Source: UBA5069 sp963773745 | Lineage (GTDB): Bacteria > Chloroflexota > Anaerolineae > Caldilineales > Caldilineaceae | Length of the DNA stretch: 64,000 bases | NCBI GenBank assembly: GCA_963773745.1 | Contig: CAVZCL010000004.1 | Coordinates: 186,001 to 250,000, forward strand | Direction: 5' to 3' | Shown: positions 53,542-63,407 of the stretch, piece after piece | How positions within the stretch are numbered: the stretch's first letter is position 1 | How the letters are laid out: each line of letters starts with the position of its first letter | Made by a program: the position numbers and the translations under genes | The notes under the pieces: generated by a model | The model's database searches: none | Seen by the model: only the letters and a program-made list of their open reading frames with translations | What the model was told of the DNA's origin: nothing

Positions 53542-54290
53542 GCGGTGTTCTCCCTGTGAAAGCGGGCGCTCTGTGCGCCGTTGGCCCTGGCAGCGTGCAG
53601 CGCATCTGCCTCGTGGGCGTGCTGGTCAATCAGGCGGAAGACGCGCCGTTCTGTTTCGGCGAGGTGCGCCTCAACGGCCTGGGCCGCCGCCTCACCGTCG
53701 CGCGCAGCCAGCGCCTGCTGAATGCGCTCGTGCTCGGCGCAGGTCTGCTGGTGGTCGGGATTCTGGAAGACGTCGTAGAAGCGGCCCAGCTCCACGTGGA
53801 TGTAGAGCGAGCGCCATGCGCTGAGCAGGAACTGGTTGCCGGAGACCATGATCAGCATCTCGTGGAAACGTTGATCAAGAAGATTGAAATGCTTGTAGCC
53901 GTGCGACCAGTTGCCTACCTCGACCAGTTGGCTGTCGTTCAGGATGCGCTCGAAGATCAGCAGATCGGGCGTGCGAATGCGCTGCGCGGCCACGCGGGCG
54001 GCGTCGGTCTCGATGAGCCGGCGCACGTGCATGAGGTCCACCACCTGCTGCGTGGTGAGAAGCGGGCTAACGCGGTAGCCCTTGTAGGGCTCGACAGTGA
54101 CGAGATGCTCGGCCAGCAGGCGTGCGAGCGCCTCGCGAATGGGCGTGGGGCTGACGTTGAGGTCGACGGCGAGCGCGTCGATGTTGAGGCGGTCACCGGG
54201 GGGATAGTACTGGTCCATGATGCGCTCTTTGAGCGCGTCGTAGACGGTGGTGGCAAGAAGGGTTTTGTCGTCGGCGGATGGCTTGCGCAT
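53538..54290 (-). CDS. GntR-family regulator with FCD domain
   Basis: The 250-residue regulator has an N-terminal winged helix (YDALKERIMDQYYPPGDRLN, DLNVSPTPIREALARLLAE, LVTVEPYKGYRVSPL) and an all-helical FCD ligand domain with the metal-site residues in RFHEMLIMVSGN and EHERIQQALAARDGEAA. Regulators of this class usually sense sugar acids or keto acids. It is the first gene of a coupled unit (regulator, binding protein, SDR) and follows a good promoter. It probably controls the sugar-use genes down to the transporter. ATG 54290 lacks a strong ribosome site. Confidence 0.92.
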   Translation of the reverse strand: MRKPSADDKTLLATTVYDALKERIMDQYYPPGDRLNIDALAVDLNVSPTPIREALARLLAEHLVTVEPYKGYRVSPLLTTQQVVDLMHVRRLIETDAARVAAQRIRTPDLLIFERILNDSQLVEVGNWSHGYKHFNLLDQRFHEMLIMVSGNQFLLSAWRSLYIHVELGRFYDVFQNPDHQQTCAEHERIQQALAARDGEAAAQAVEAHLAETERRVFRLIDQHAHEADALHAARANGAQSARFHRENTA

Positions 54291-54488
54291 GGCAGCTGCT
54301 GAGGGCCTGGGACAAGGCAGCGCGCACGGCCGGCAGGAGTGTCGGCTGGGGCGCCGCGTACTGAAGGAAGTTTTTGAGAAGCAGGGAGAGCAGGGAGTGT
54401 TTGTGCGCTGTCTTGCGCTGCGCAGTGCTGCGGTGGATTGCGGCAACGGATTGCTGCGAAGCAGGTGCGCGGTCGTAATCCTATAGGA

Positions 54489-54517
54489 AAGATACAATGA
54501 ATATAGGTTCTTGTCAA
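54489..54517 (-). promoter_or_regulatory. Promoter of GntR unit
   Basis: On the minus strand TTGACA (54517-54512), 17 bp and TATCTT (54494-54489). The palindrome CCTATAGG follows immediately (54480-54487), and ATATAGG/CCTATAT lies within the spacer, so a GntR operator overlapping the start of transcription is plausible. About 190 nt of leader follow. Confidence 0.65.
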
Positions 54518-54586
54518 CCCCTTTTGTGAAATCTCGCGCGGATCGGTGCTACAGGCAGTGGCGTATGTGCAAAGCGGGGTGGCATG

Positions 54587-54614
54587 CGTAGCGGCGGCTT
54601 GCACCGCCGCTACG
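54587..54614. repeat. Short GTAGCGGCGG hairpin
   Basis: CGTAGCGGCGG (54587-54597) and CCGCCGCTACG (54604-54614) pair perfectly around CTTGCA. It looks like a shortened form of the GTAGCGGCGGCTTCAGCC element, between divergent-side sequence of the GntR promoter and the protease terminator. Confidence 0.8.
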
Positions 54615-54672
54615 ATTCACGTTTGAAATGCGCTACGGCATTGCTGCCAAGCTACGTAGCTTCAGGTACGCA

Positions 54673-54714
54673 GCTTCAGGGTGGCCCGCCGCTGGGGAAG
54701 GGCCACCCTGAAGC
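54673..54714. terminator. Hairpin after C11 protease gene
   Basis: GCTTCAGGGTGGCCC (54673-54687) pairs perfectly with 54700-54714 across 12 nt. It touches the protease stop at 54717 (minus strand). A tandem copy of ACGtAGCTTCAGG lies beside it at about 54653-54680. Confidence 0.8.
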
Positions 54715-54716
54715 CA

Positions 54717-57700
54717 TTATTCGGCGGGCAAACCGGCCACGAAGTCATCAAAGACAATGGCCGCGGGCGCGCTATCGTCGAAGTTCTCTACCATATAGCC
54801 GGCACTGCCGGACAAATAGCTGTCGTCGGCAAAGCTGCCAACCTGCACTTCGTTCACATAAAGGTCGTAGATGCCATCGCTTCCAGCGACAGCCAGCGTG
54901 TTGACGGCCTCCTCTGTGCTATCGAAGGAGTCCAGCGGCGTCCAGTCAATTATGCTCTCCAGAGTCTCTCCGTCCGCCTTTTCAACGAGGAAATAGCCAT
55001 CACCGCTGACGCGGAAGACGTAGAATTGGCTTTCATCCTGCAGCTGAAAGATGAGGCCGTAGGCTGTATTGACGGCGCCGGCACTCTGCGCCGCCACCTG
55101 GAGCATGAACTGATCGGGCAGCGTGAGATCAAGATAGTAGTCAAAGATTGCGCCTGAGGCGGGACTCATGGCATAGACGTACTGCTCGCTCTCGGCGTCG
55201 TAGAAGCCCTGCCCCCATGCTTGCGCCACGGCATCATCGTAGAGGCCACTGGAGGCGTCGCTGTAGTCATCCATGAAGAATGTTTCGTCAAAGGCAGGCT
55301 GATACGCCGCCTGGGGGGCGCTGTCGATCCCAGGGATCAGCACGTCGAAGCTGTAGAGCACTGCGTCGAGATCGGGGAGCAGATCCTCGGCATCGGCGGC
55401 GGGCGCAGCGAAGTCTACAATATAGGTGAGTCCTTCAGCCGGTGTGGCGGCTATGATCTCACCCGTGTAGGCAACGCCGTCCCGCTCAAAGGAGAAATCA
55501 AGCAACTGCGCATCGAAGTAGCCCAGGTAGTAGGGTACGGGATCGCCCACAGCCTCGAGCTGCTGAACGCTCGTGTCGTTGCCAAACTCGGCGAAGATGT
55601 CCTCGAGCGCACTCAGGTTGGCCTCGTCCGCATCGGCCGCGTCGGGATACTCGAAGAGCGAGACTGTCATCTGCGCTGCTTCATCTGCGGTGGCGAGGAC
55701 GACGCGATAGTCGGCCGCTGCATCGTCCAGCGGCGCCCAGCTTTCGGGGTGGAGCAGCGCAAAGCCCATCTCTTCATTCACCAAAGGTACAAAACCCTCC
55801 TCGGTGACGCCATCGTCGCTGACAACGAAGAGACTCTCGTACGACTCGACCTGGTTGCCGTCGAGGTCTTCGGCAATCACACCCACCACATAATTGCCAC
55901 TGGGCGCGGCGGTCGCCTCAATTGTAAAAGGGGCGTCGCCAAAGGTTAGGGTGCCGACTGGAGCGCTGTAGTCCTCGTCCGGGGCGTCGTCGCCCAGGTA
56001 GAAGCCCTGTTCCATTACGGTGAATTCATCGCCCGGCTGGGGCGTAATTTCGCGCGGTGCGCCCATGCCCAGCGCGCTTGCACCCAGAAAGCCAAAGACC
56101 TGCGCTAATGCACCATCGCGGAAGAAGAGGCGCGCGTAGCGATCGGCACTGCCGTCAACGAAGTGATAGGTGCCGTCCACGGCGTAGGTGGGGTCATCGC
56201 CGTAGGTTTCGGGGGCAAAGAGGGTACGAATTGCGCTCTCCCCGTCGCTGATTGCGTAGACAACCGGCTCCCAATCATAGGCGACGCTAAAGCTTCCATC
56301 CGGCCACTGGGGATACGAGACGCCGCCCACGGTCGTCTCTGCGTCGGCAAAGATGAAGTCCTGGTCCTCGATGATCATGATGTCGTCTTCGGGCAGAAGC
56401 CGGCCAATGAAGCTGTAGAGATAGCCCACCCGGTCGCCCGTGATTTCGGTCTCCACTGTCACAGGTTCGTCAAAATAGGCCACTTCGGCGGAGAGGGTAA
56501 TGGGGGCAATCTGCAGCGGCTTGCGCACACTGTTGTTGACGGGCGGCGCACCCTCCACCGCGCTTGCGCTCAGGATCCCCTGGTCAACGAGTTCATTCAC
56601 CACATCTGCGGGCAACTGATAGTCGTCAAAGAGGGCTTGCGCAATCGCGTCCTCGGAAGCTCCGTCTTCGAGCAGCGCGGCGATTGCGTCATCCAGAATC
56701 TGGATGTACTCAGGGTCAAGCTCGGGCATGAGCGCCTGCAGGGCCGCGCTGCGCGCCGACGCCGGACGTGCAAAGCCGCTGCTGGTCGCGTCGCCGGCAT
56801 GGAACGCCAGGAATTCGTCCCACGTCGTCTCGGCCGCAAAGCGGGCGGCCACGGTGGTATAGCCATAGTTGTCCAACGTATTGTAGAGGCTGCGCACAGG
56901 AAAGTGGATGGCAATGCCCGTGGAGCCCGGGCGATTGGGGCCATGCTTCTCGGCAATCACCGCGGCTGCACGCGCTGTTTCCAGTGCCTCGGCTGCATCC
57001 AGCACCGCCGGGTCGGCCGTCCCCTCCTGGATGAGCTGCACAAAGTGACCCAGGTCGATGAAGGGAGAGGGCGTGTCGTCGCCGAAGATCGATTCGTAGG
57101 CCTGGGCATAGGTGCGTGCAGCGGCCACGCTGTTCTGGTCCATACCCTGCAGCACCGTCACGAACTCATTCAGGGCGGCATTGAGGGGTGCAATCTGCGC
57201 CAGGTCAATCGCTGCCAGCGTCACATCCGCGTTGATAACGTCGCTCGCCTGCTGGCGGGTCAGGCTGCCCACATAGTCGGGATTATCAAGCTGCGTGTCG
57301 TCATCGATATAGGAGGCGACGATCGCCTGCACAAGTTCATCGCCGCCCATAGCGGGGTCCGCAACCAGCGTGCTCAGGAAGGCTGCGTAGGCCCAGCCCA
57401 GCCCGGGCTCCACTTCCGCGGAAGCGACTGCATACTGCGCATGTGCAGCCAGCGCCGTGTAGACCTCGAGCTGGCTCATGAGACAGGCGTCAAAGCCGAT
57501 TACGTCGAGCGAATCCAGCCCCACATTAGCAAGCGCCTGGCCCAGCACAATGTCCAGTTCCATCAGCCACACGTTGTCACCGAAAAATTCGGCCAGGGCA
57601 ATTGCGTCGGGGCCGTTGCCGCCCGGGTCCGGGTCGCTCAAGCCGCCCGGCCAACCTGCGCCGTGGTCCGACATGATGAGCATGCGCTTCTGCGCGGGGA

Positions 57701-58155
57701 AGTTTGTCACGGCCCATTCGATGAACGCCTGGAGCGTTGCGCCGTCGGCCATGTTGACTTCGCCCAAATCTTCAAGCACCTGGGAGCCGAAGCTGTCCAT
57801 GTCGTCATCCTGCGTAATCAGCAGCCGTCTGGCCCCGGTCCAGTCCTCCATGCCCGCATAGCCGCCCTTGAAGCGGTCCGTTTGTGCCACAATTGTGACC
57901 TGGTCGGTGGAGCCAACCAACTCGGCCTCCTGCAAATCGAGCAGGATGTCTTGTTCGAGTACATTGTCATCGGCATCGCTGTAGAGCATGATCAACCACT
58001 GGGCTTCGTCACCCTGAGCCTGGCCCTACAGCCTGCCCCGCAGCGGGTGGCGCCGCCAGCGCTGCAACCGGGGTGAGAGAGAGAGTGAGGGCGGCAAGCA
58101 CCAACAGCAACGAGCGCAAACGGGGCAGGGCAAGCGCGATTATCTGATTAGACAT
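54717..58155 (-). CDS. Large secreted clostripain-family (C11) protease, multidomain (frameshifted after signal peptide)
   Basis: Clostripain-type cysteine protease, about 1146 residues. ATG 58155 with GGGAG upstream starts a signal peptide (MSNQIIALALPRLRSLLLVL to PVAALA). After an indel near 58010-58025 the frame continues DEAQWLIMLYSDADDNVLE, the usual C11 opening. The catalytic pair is His in IMSDHGAGWPGG and Cys in VIGFDACLMSQLEVY. Beyond about residue 480 come a linker, a beta-rich region, a PsbP-like segment (EMGFALLHPESWAPL) and a C-terminal jelly-roll/LamG-DUF1080-like domain (FFMDDYSDASSGLYD onward). Strong Asp/Glu/Ala bias fits an extracellular, calcium-stabilised protein. The substrate is unknown. 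A single-gene unit with a terminator. Confidence 0.87.
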
Positions 58156-58363
58156 TGAGACTCCCGGGAGACGGCGTTGTGAAACATTAAGGGCGCGTAC
58201 TGCAGTTGCCGAGCGTTTTGCTGCAACGGTATGGCAGTGTAATGCGGGTGTTGAGGACGGTCATTTACAGCGAGGCGTAAGTATAACGGGGATGCATTGA
58301 TTGAGCGAATGAGTTGCGCTCGCTCGGGTACGGTGGTGCGTGTGCGTACTGCGCGCTGTTAAG

Positions 58364-58407
58364 GGTAGCGGCGGCTTGCACCGCCACGGTTACTGCCACG
58401 GTTGCCG
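58364..58407. repeat. Partial GTAGCGGCGG element next to LLM stop
   Basis: AGCGGCGGCTTGCACCGCC followed by two GCCACGGTT-type direct repeats and GTTGCCGCT. It is partly palindromic, ends at the stop codon of the LLM oxidoreductase gene, and resembles the hairpin at 54587-54614. The remaining ~200 nt up to the protease start show nothing else clear. Confidence 0.6.
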
Positions 58408-59406
58408 CTATGCGCCCCGCTTGAAGTGGGCCACCACGTTGCTGAGGATCTGCACGGCTTCGAGGCGGTTCGGCCCCAGTGGCGGGCCAAAGCTGAGGTG
58501 GTCTGCGCCGGCGGCCACCAGTGGCTCAAGGCGCTCAATCACGTCGGCCGCGCCGCCCACAACGCCAATGCGCAGCATGCGTTCATCCACCAGCGCAATG
58601 GCCCTGGCTTCGTCGCGCTCCACCATCATGGCCTGCTCAATCGCGTCGAAATCGGCGCGCACCAGTCCCAGCCGCTCCCACAGCAGCGGCCCCAGGGCGT
58701 GGCCGTAGTAGGCTACCTTCTGCGCCAGCACACGCTCTGCCGCCGCGCGGTCCTGCGAAAGCGAGACCCATATGCAGGCGGCGAAATCAAGTGCGCCAAG
58801 CGTGCCGTCGCGCTGCGCCTCCCCCGCCGCCACCAGCGGGCGCACGCCAAAGTAGTGCTCAGGCGGGAAGAGGAGGGGCAGCGCACCGTCGGCCACCTCG
58901 CCGGCAAGCTCAAGCATTTTGGGGCCCATTGCGCCAATGTAAATGGGCGTGACGCGCGGCGCGGCAAAGCGCAGGTACGCTTCATCGCTCCATTGCAGAT
59001 AACGGCCGTCAAGCGAGACGCGCTCGCCGCGCAACAGGCCACGCACGGCGACAATGGTCTCGCGCACGGCGGCCAGCGGCATCGCCTGCTCCAGGCCAAT
59101 CCACTTGAGGAACTCGCCCGCGCCCGCAGCCAGCCCCAGGTTGAAGCGGTTGCCCGACAGCTCGTCCATGGTGGCGGCGAGCATGGCCATTTCGGCCGGG
59201 TGGATGGTGTAGGGGTTGAGAATGCCGGTGCCCACCTCAATGCGGCTGGTGGCCTGGGCAACGGCGGCCAGAATGGCAGGCCCAAAGCGCAGGAAGAGGT
59301 CATTGCTGACCCAGAACTGGTCAAAGCCTGCAGCCTCGGCGGCCTGCGCGAGGGCCACGTATTCGGAAACGGGCAAATCGTTGTTCAGCCGCAAGCTAAA
59401 GCGCAT
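58408..59406 (-). CDS. LLM-class flavin/F420-dependent oxidoreductase
   Basis: This 332-residue luciferase-like TIM-barrel protein starts MRFSLRLNNDLPVSEYVALA, with FDQFWVSNDLFLRFGPAILA, the strand-turn IEVGTGILNPYTIHPAEMAM and NRFNLGLAAGAGEFLKWIG, then YIGAMGPKMLELAGEVADGA, typical of the methylene-H4MPT-reductase-like branch that often uses F420. The substrate is unknown. F420-dependent members are common in Chloroflexota and actinobacteria; FMN use cannot be excluded. It follows the RidA gene across a perfect palindrome. Confidence 0.9.
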   Translation of the reverse strand: MRFSLRLNNDLPVSEYVALAQAAEAAGFDQFWVSNDLFLRFGPAILAAVAQATSRIEVGTGILNPYTIHPAEMAMLAATMDELSGNRFNLGLAAGAGEFLKWIGLEQAMPLAAVRETIVAVRGLLRGERVSLDGRYLQWSDEAYLRFAAPRVTPIYIGAMGPKMLELAGEVADGALPLLFPPEHYFGVRPLVAAGEAQRDGTLGALDFAACIWVSLSQDRAAAERVLAQKVAYYGHALGPLLWERLGLVRADFDAIEQAMMVERDEARAIALVDERMLRIGVVGGAADVIERLEPLVAAGADHLSFGPPLGPNRLEAVQILSNVVAHFKRGA

Positions 59407-59428
59407 GGTTAACTTCCTGAAGCAAAAA

Positions 59429-59545
59429 GCAGTACACGGATTTCACAGATGCGACAGATGGCAACAGATAACAGCAAGTACACAACCTGATGTCACTTGC
59501 TGTTATCTGTTGCCATCTGTCGCATCTGTGAAATCCGTGTACTGC
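59429..59545. repeat. Perfect 51-bp-arm palindrome
   Basis: Positions 59429-59479 are the exact reverse complement of 59495-59545, with a 15-nt loop. It fills the gap between the RidA stop (59548) and the LLM start (59406). Its outer phrase ACACGGATTTCACAG is related to the element at 42.55-42.80 kb. Confidence 0.96.
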
Positions 59546-59547
59546 GG

Positions 59548-59937
59548 TTACGGAGCCGAGCCGACGATGGCCTCGGCCTCGATTTCGACGAGGTATTCCG
59601 GCCCTACGAGGCGCGCCTCGATCAACGTGTTGGCGGGGCGGATGTGGGCGAAGCGCTGCCCGTGGACGCGCGCCACGGCCTCCCAGTGGCCAATGTCGCT
59701 CACGTAGACGCGCGTGCGCACCACGTCGGCGAGCGTGCCGCCAAGGCTTGCAATCGCCGCCTCAATCTTGTCGAGCGCGTAGGCGGCCTGGGCCGCGGGG
59801 TCGCCGGCTCCCACAAGGCCGTCGGGCCCGGTGGCGGTGGTGCCGGAGACGTGGATGATGTCACCCACGCGCACGGCGCGACAGTAGCCTGCAAGTTCCT
59901 CCCACGTGGTTCCGCTGGAAACGCTTTGGCGCGGCAT
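59548..59937 (-). CDS. RidA/YjgF-family protein
   Basis: The 129-residue trimeric-fold protein shows GDIIHVSGTTATGPDG, QAAYALDKIEAAIASLGGTL and VVRTRVYVSDIGHW, where the conserved Arg of imine-hydrolysing RidA proteins sits in the last motif, and a C-terminal VGPEYLVEIEAEAI. Canonical RidA hydrolyses reactive enamine/imine intermediates; paralogues act in catabolic pathways. It is in a minus-strand run with an LLM oxidoreductase and an M24 peptidase, suggesting an amino-acid or peptide-related pathway. Confidence 0.92.
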   Translation of the reverse strand: MPRQSVSSGTTWEELAGYCRAVRVGDIIHVSGTTATGPDGLVGAGDPAAQAAYALDKIEAAIASLGGTLADVVRTRVYVSDIGHWEAVARVHGQRFAHIRPANTLIEARLVGPEYLVEIEAEAIVGSAP

Positions 59938-59966
59938 CGTAGCCTCCTGGCTAATGTACGTAGGTG

Positions 59967-60042
59967 CGTAGCGGCTGCTTTAGCTGCCGTTGGCGATGAC
60001 GCGACGTAATTGGTGAGTACGGCGGCTGAAGCCGCCGCTACG
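59967..60042. repeat. GTAGCGGCGGCTTCAGCC element, copy 3
   Basis: The right arm is identical to copies 1 and 2; the left arm (GTAGCGGCTGCTTTAGCTG) has four changes. The 28-nt centre (ACGCGACG) has the same length as in the others. Next to it (60055-60100) is a GGCCGGAGGGCTGGAAGCCC hairpin resembling part of the 42.6-kb element, ending at the M24 peptidase stop. Confidence 0.85.
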
Positions 60043-60102
60043 AGGGCGTATGGCTCCGCGGCCTGGGCCGGAGGGCTGGAAGCCCTCCACTACGCAAGGC
60101 GC

Positions 60103-61248
60103 CTAGGCCACAACGTGCAACTGCTGGAAGCCACTGGTCAGCGGCTCGCCTGCACCCGGGCGCACAACCACAACATCCTCCACGCGTGCACCCATGACAT
60201 GGGGCATGAAGATGCTCGGTTCGGCGGTGAAGCACATGCCTTCCTCGAGCACAGTCGTGTCGCCCGCGGTGAGGAAGGGGGGCTCATGCACGTCCATGCC
60301 AATGCCGTGGCCCAGGCGGTGGCGGAAGGCCTCACCGTAGCCCGCCTCCTCAATGACGGCGCGGGCGGCGGCATCGGCCGCTTCGCAGGTGTTGCCCACG
60401 TGCAGCGCGGCAATGCCCGCCGCCTGCGACTCCATCACCAGCGCGTAGATGCGCCGGTACTCCTCGTCCGGCTCGCCGAAGAAGAGCGAGCGGCCGAAGT
60501 CGTAGCAGTAATCCTTGTAGACAGCGCCAAAGTCGAACGAAATCGAGACCGGTGCATCGAGCGGAATCAGCAGCACTTCGTCGCGATTGTGGAAGTCAAA
60601 GGGATAGTTGCGCCCCATGTTGTAGAAGGAGGTTACAAACGAATCGCAGGTGGCCCCATTCTTGCGCAACTGGTAGTTGACCTCGGTAATGAGGTCGAGG
60701 TTGCTCATGCCATGCTTGAGTTGCGGCAGGGTCGCGGCGAAGGCGGCCTCGGTGACGGCTCCTGCTTCGCGCATGATCTGGATTTCGTCGGCGTCCTTGA
60801 TGCGGCGCAGCGGCCCCAGCAGCGCCGAGGCCTGGCTGAAGGTGGCGCTGGGGCGCAACGTGCGCAAGTTCATGAGCGTCTCGGCCCAGGCGCGGTCCTC
60901 GACGCCAATGTGTGCGCCGGCGGCTATGTGCAGGGCGTCGAGCACGCCGGCGGCGGTGGGCAGGCCGTTGTCGCCGGCGCCCAGCACGCGCACCTCCATG
61001 TTGCCCGAATCCACTGCGTGGAAGTCGGCCACCATTTTGGGCAGTGTGAGGATGGGCGCACCGTTGGCGGGCACCCATGCGCCGGTGAGCCATTCGCCGG
61101 GATACATGGTGTTGCCGTAGTTCGGCTGCTCGCGCTCCACGCCGGTGACGTAGCTGAGGTTGGCGGAGCGGCTGAGAAAGAGGAGGTCAATGTTCTGGGC
61201 GTGCATTTGCTGCTGCACGCGCTGCAGGCGGGCGGTGTAATCTGGCAT
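60103..61248 (-). CDS. M24-family metallopeptidase (Xaa-Pro aminopeptidase-like)
   Basis: The 381-residue protein has a creatinase-like N-terminal domain (1-165, IDLLFLSRSANLSYVTGVER) and the pita-bread catalytic domain. Metal ligands are visible in order: Asp in ISFDFGAVYKDYCYDFG, His in RLGHGIGMDVHEPP, Glu in CFTAEPSIF and Glu in ARVEDVVVV. It removes N-terminal residues before proline or acts as a related hydrolase. ATG 61248 has GGAGA upstream and starts at the family's usual point. It is directly downstream of a dipeptide ABC transporter, so processing of imported peptides is plausible. Confidence 0.92.
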   Translation of the reverse strand: MPDYTARLQRVQQQMHAQNIDLLFLSRSANLSYVTGVEREQPNYGNTMYPGEWLTGAWVPANGAPILTLPKMVADFHAVDSGNMEVRVLGAGDNGLPTAAGVLDALHIAAGAHIGVEDRAWAETLMNLRTLRPSATFSQASALLGPLRRIKDADEIQIMREAGAVTEAAFAATLPQLKHGMSNLDLITEVNYQLRKNGATCDSFVTSFYNMGRNYPFDFHNRDEVLLIPLDAPVSISFDFGAVYKDYCYDFGRSLFFGEPDEEYRRIYALVMESQAAGIAALHVGNTCEAADAAARAVIEEAGYGEAFRHRLGHGIGMDVHEPPFLTAGDTTVLEEGMCFTAEPSIFMPHVMGARVEDVVVVRPGAGEPLTSGFQQLHVVA

Positions 61249-61426
61249 GGTTTCGTGCGTTCTCCAAAATGCTATGGTGGATAATTTTTTGCTCCGACAT
61301 GCAGGAGCCACGAACAACTGAAAATCGATGGCTGAAGATTGATGACGTGTCGCGCAAAGCCACGCATCTATCATCAATACTCAATTTTCAATCATGGCAC
61401 ACCCGTCACCCGCCACTCGCGTCGCC

Positions 61427-62334
61427 CTACAACGCCTTGCGCAGGCGCGGGTCCAGCGCATCGCGAATCGCATCGCCAATGAAATTGAAGGCCATCACCA
61501 CAGTAAAGATGGCCAGGCCCGGGAAGGCGGCAATCCACCACTGGTCAAAGTACTCAATGCCGTCGGCAATCATGCGCCCCCATTCGGGCGTGTTGGGGGG
61601 CGGGCCGAGGCCCAGGAAGCTGAGGCCGGCGAAGATGAGGATGGCGTTGCCCAGGTCAATTGTGGCGAGCACAATTGCAGGCGCGAGGCAATTGGGGAGC
61701 ACCGTGCGCCAGAGGATGCGCGTGCGTCGTGTGCCGATGGCAAGCGAGGCCTCTACAAAATCGCGCGATTTGACGCTGAGCACCAGCGCACGAACAACGC
61801 GCGCGTAGTTGGGCCACCAGACGACCACCATGGCCAGGATGGCATTCACCAGGCTGGGGCCAAGGGCCGCGGCAATGGCCATGGCCAGAATGATGGTGGG
61901 GAAGGCGATGAAGACCTCAGTCACGCGCATGAGAACTTCGTCAAACCAGCCGCCAATGAAGCCGGCCAGCGCGCCAACAAATGTGCCCAGAAGGCCCGCA
62001 ATCAGGATTACGGCAACGCCCGCGGGCAGCGAAAGCCTGCCGCCATATATGACGCGGCTAAGCACATCGCGCCCCAGTTGGTCGGTGCCGAACCAGTGTG
62101 CGCTGCTGGGGCGGCTGCAGGCGGTCGGGAATGGACTGCTGCATGGGCGAGAAGGGCGCAATCCACGGCGCGGCGAGGCTGACGACCAGCCAGAAGATGA
62201 CCAGTGCGACGCCGATCAGCGCAAGCGGGTTGGCGCGCAGGAAGGACCACGTTGTGGCGGCGGTGCTCCTTTGCAGGCGCGCGGGTTCGGTCGCTGCCGG
62301 CGGGGCTGGTTGGTGCAGCGGCGATGGCGCTCAT
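61427..62334 (-). CDS. Peptide ABC transporter permease, DppC type (two frame changes)
   Basis: The start MSAIAAAPTSPAGSDRTRA is followed, after a frame change near 62265, by WSFLRANPLALIGVALVIFW (first helix) and, after another near 62110, by HWFGTDQLGRDVLSRVIYGG, a DppC hallmark. The rest is intact with the EAA loop DFVEASLAIGTRRTRILWRTVLP, GLSFLGLGPPPNTPEWG and the end FNFIGDAIRDALDPRLRK. It lies 12 nt after the DppB gene. The 61250-61426 gap holds an imperfect AATTGAAAATTGA-type inverted repeat and nothing else clear. Confidence 0.88.
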
Positions 62335-62346
62335 TGGATTGCCATC

Positions 62347-63369
62347 CTATGCTTGTGCGCGCAGGCGCGGGTCGAGCGAGAAATAGAGCACATCGGCAAT
62401 CAGGTTCACAATAATGAAGATGATGGCGATCAGCAGGCTGACGCCCATGATGGCCGGGAAATCGAGCGAGGTGGAGGCACGGTAGGCATATTGGCCAATG
62501 CCGGGCCATGCAAAGATGCTCTCCGTAAGCACGGTGCCTGCGAGCAGGTTGCCGTAGGAGAAGCCGATTACCGTCACAATCGGAATCAGCGCGTTGCGCA
62601 GCGCGTGCTGCATCACGACAACGCGCGGGGCCAGCCCCTTGGCGTGCGCGGTGCGCATATACTCCTGCCCAAGCACATCCAGCATGGCGGAGCGGGTGAC
62701 GCGCGTGATGACGCCGGTGGTGAAGCTGCCCAGCACAAGCGCGGGCAGCGCCAGGTGCCAGAGCGCGTTAAAGAAAGTGTCCCACTCACGCGCCAGCAGT
62801 GCGTCCACTGTGAAGAGGCCGGTGACGTGCGGCGGCGGCGCCATGCCGATGTCGAGGCGGCCCGGGCCTGCAGCCACCCCCAGCCAGGCATAAAAGACGT
62901 AGAGCGCCAGCAGCGCCAGCCAGAAGACAGGCACGCTCACCCCCAGCAGCGAGATGACGCGCACAACATGGTCCAGCATTTGATTGCGCTTGAGGGCCGA
63001 GAGGACGCCGAAGATGAGCCCGACAATGACGCCGAAGAGAATGGCAGCAGTGGCCAGCTCAATTGTTGCGGGCAAATAGGCGCGCAAGTCCTCGATCACG
63101 GCGCGCCGCGTCTTGATCGAGCGCCCCATGTCGCCCTGCACCAGATTGCCCACATAGCGCGCATACTGCACAGTGAGCGGCTGATCGAGCCCCCACTCGG
63201 CGCGGAAGGCCGCCACAATTTCGGGGTCGGACATTGCCTTTTGGCCGAGGTTGGCGGTCACAGGGTCGGCGGGTACGGCGTGCGAGATCACGAATGCAAT
63301 CAGCGTAATGCCGATCAGCAGCGGGATGGTGAGGACAAGTCTGCGGAGGATGTATTGGTAGACGGGCAT
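62347..63369 (-). CDS. Peptide ABC transporter permease, DppB type
   Basis: This 340-residue permease has the typical first helix YILRRLVLTIPLLIGITLIA, the signature PADPVTANLG...RAEWGLDQPLTVQYARY and GDMGRSIKTRRAV, the EAA loop EYMRTAHAKGLAPRVVVMQH and the ending TSLDFPAIMGVSLLIAIIFI. It works with DppC and the binding protein; ATPase genes are not in the window. It follows the binding-protein gene across a hairpin. Confidence 0.95.
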   Translation of the reverse strand: MPVYQYILRRLVLTIPLLIGITLIAFVISHAVPADPVTANLGQKAMSDPEIVAAFRAEWGLDQPLTVQYARYVGNLVQGDMGRSIKTRRAVIEDLRAYLPATIELATAAILFGVIVGLIFGVLSALKRNQMLDHVVRVISLLGVSVPVFWLALLALYVFYAWLGVAAGPGRLDIGMAPPPHVTGLFTVDALLAREWDTFFNALWHLALPALVLGSFTTGVITRVTRSAMLDVLGQEYMRTAHAKGLAPRVVVMQHALRNALIPIVTVIGFSYGNLLAGTVLTESIFAWPGIGQYAYRASTSLDFPAIMGVSLLIAIIFIIVNLIADVLYFSLDPRLRAQA

Positions 63370-63407
63370 GTTTTTGGTGCTGCGCGAGAATAAGGGAACG
63401 GGGATCG

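Noticed and set aside
56163..58076. 637-codon plus-strand frame opposite the C11 protease
   Set aside because: No domain or ribosome site; the minus strand carries the complete protease with catalytic motifs.
4157..59545. Recurring short phrases considered as a CRISPR array
   Set aside because: Copies are kilobases apart, form inverted rather than direct repeats, and no cas gene is present.
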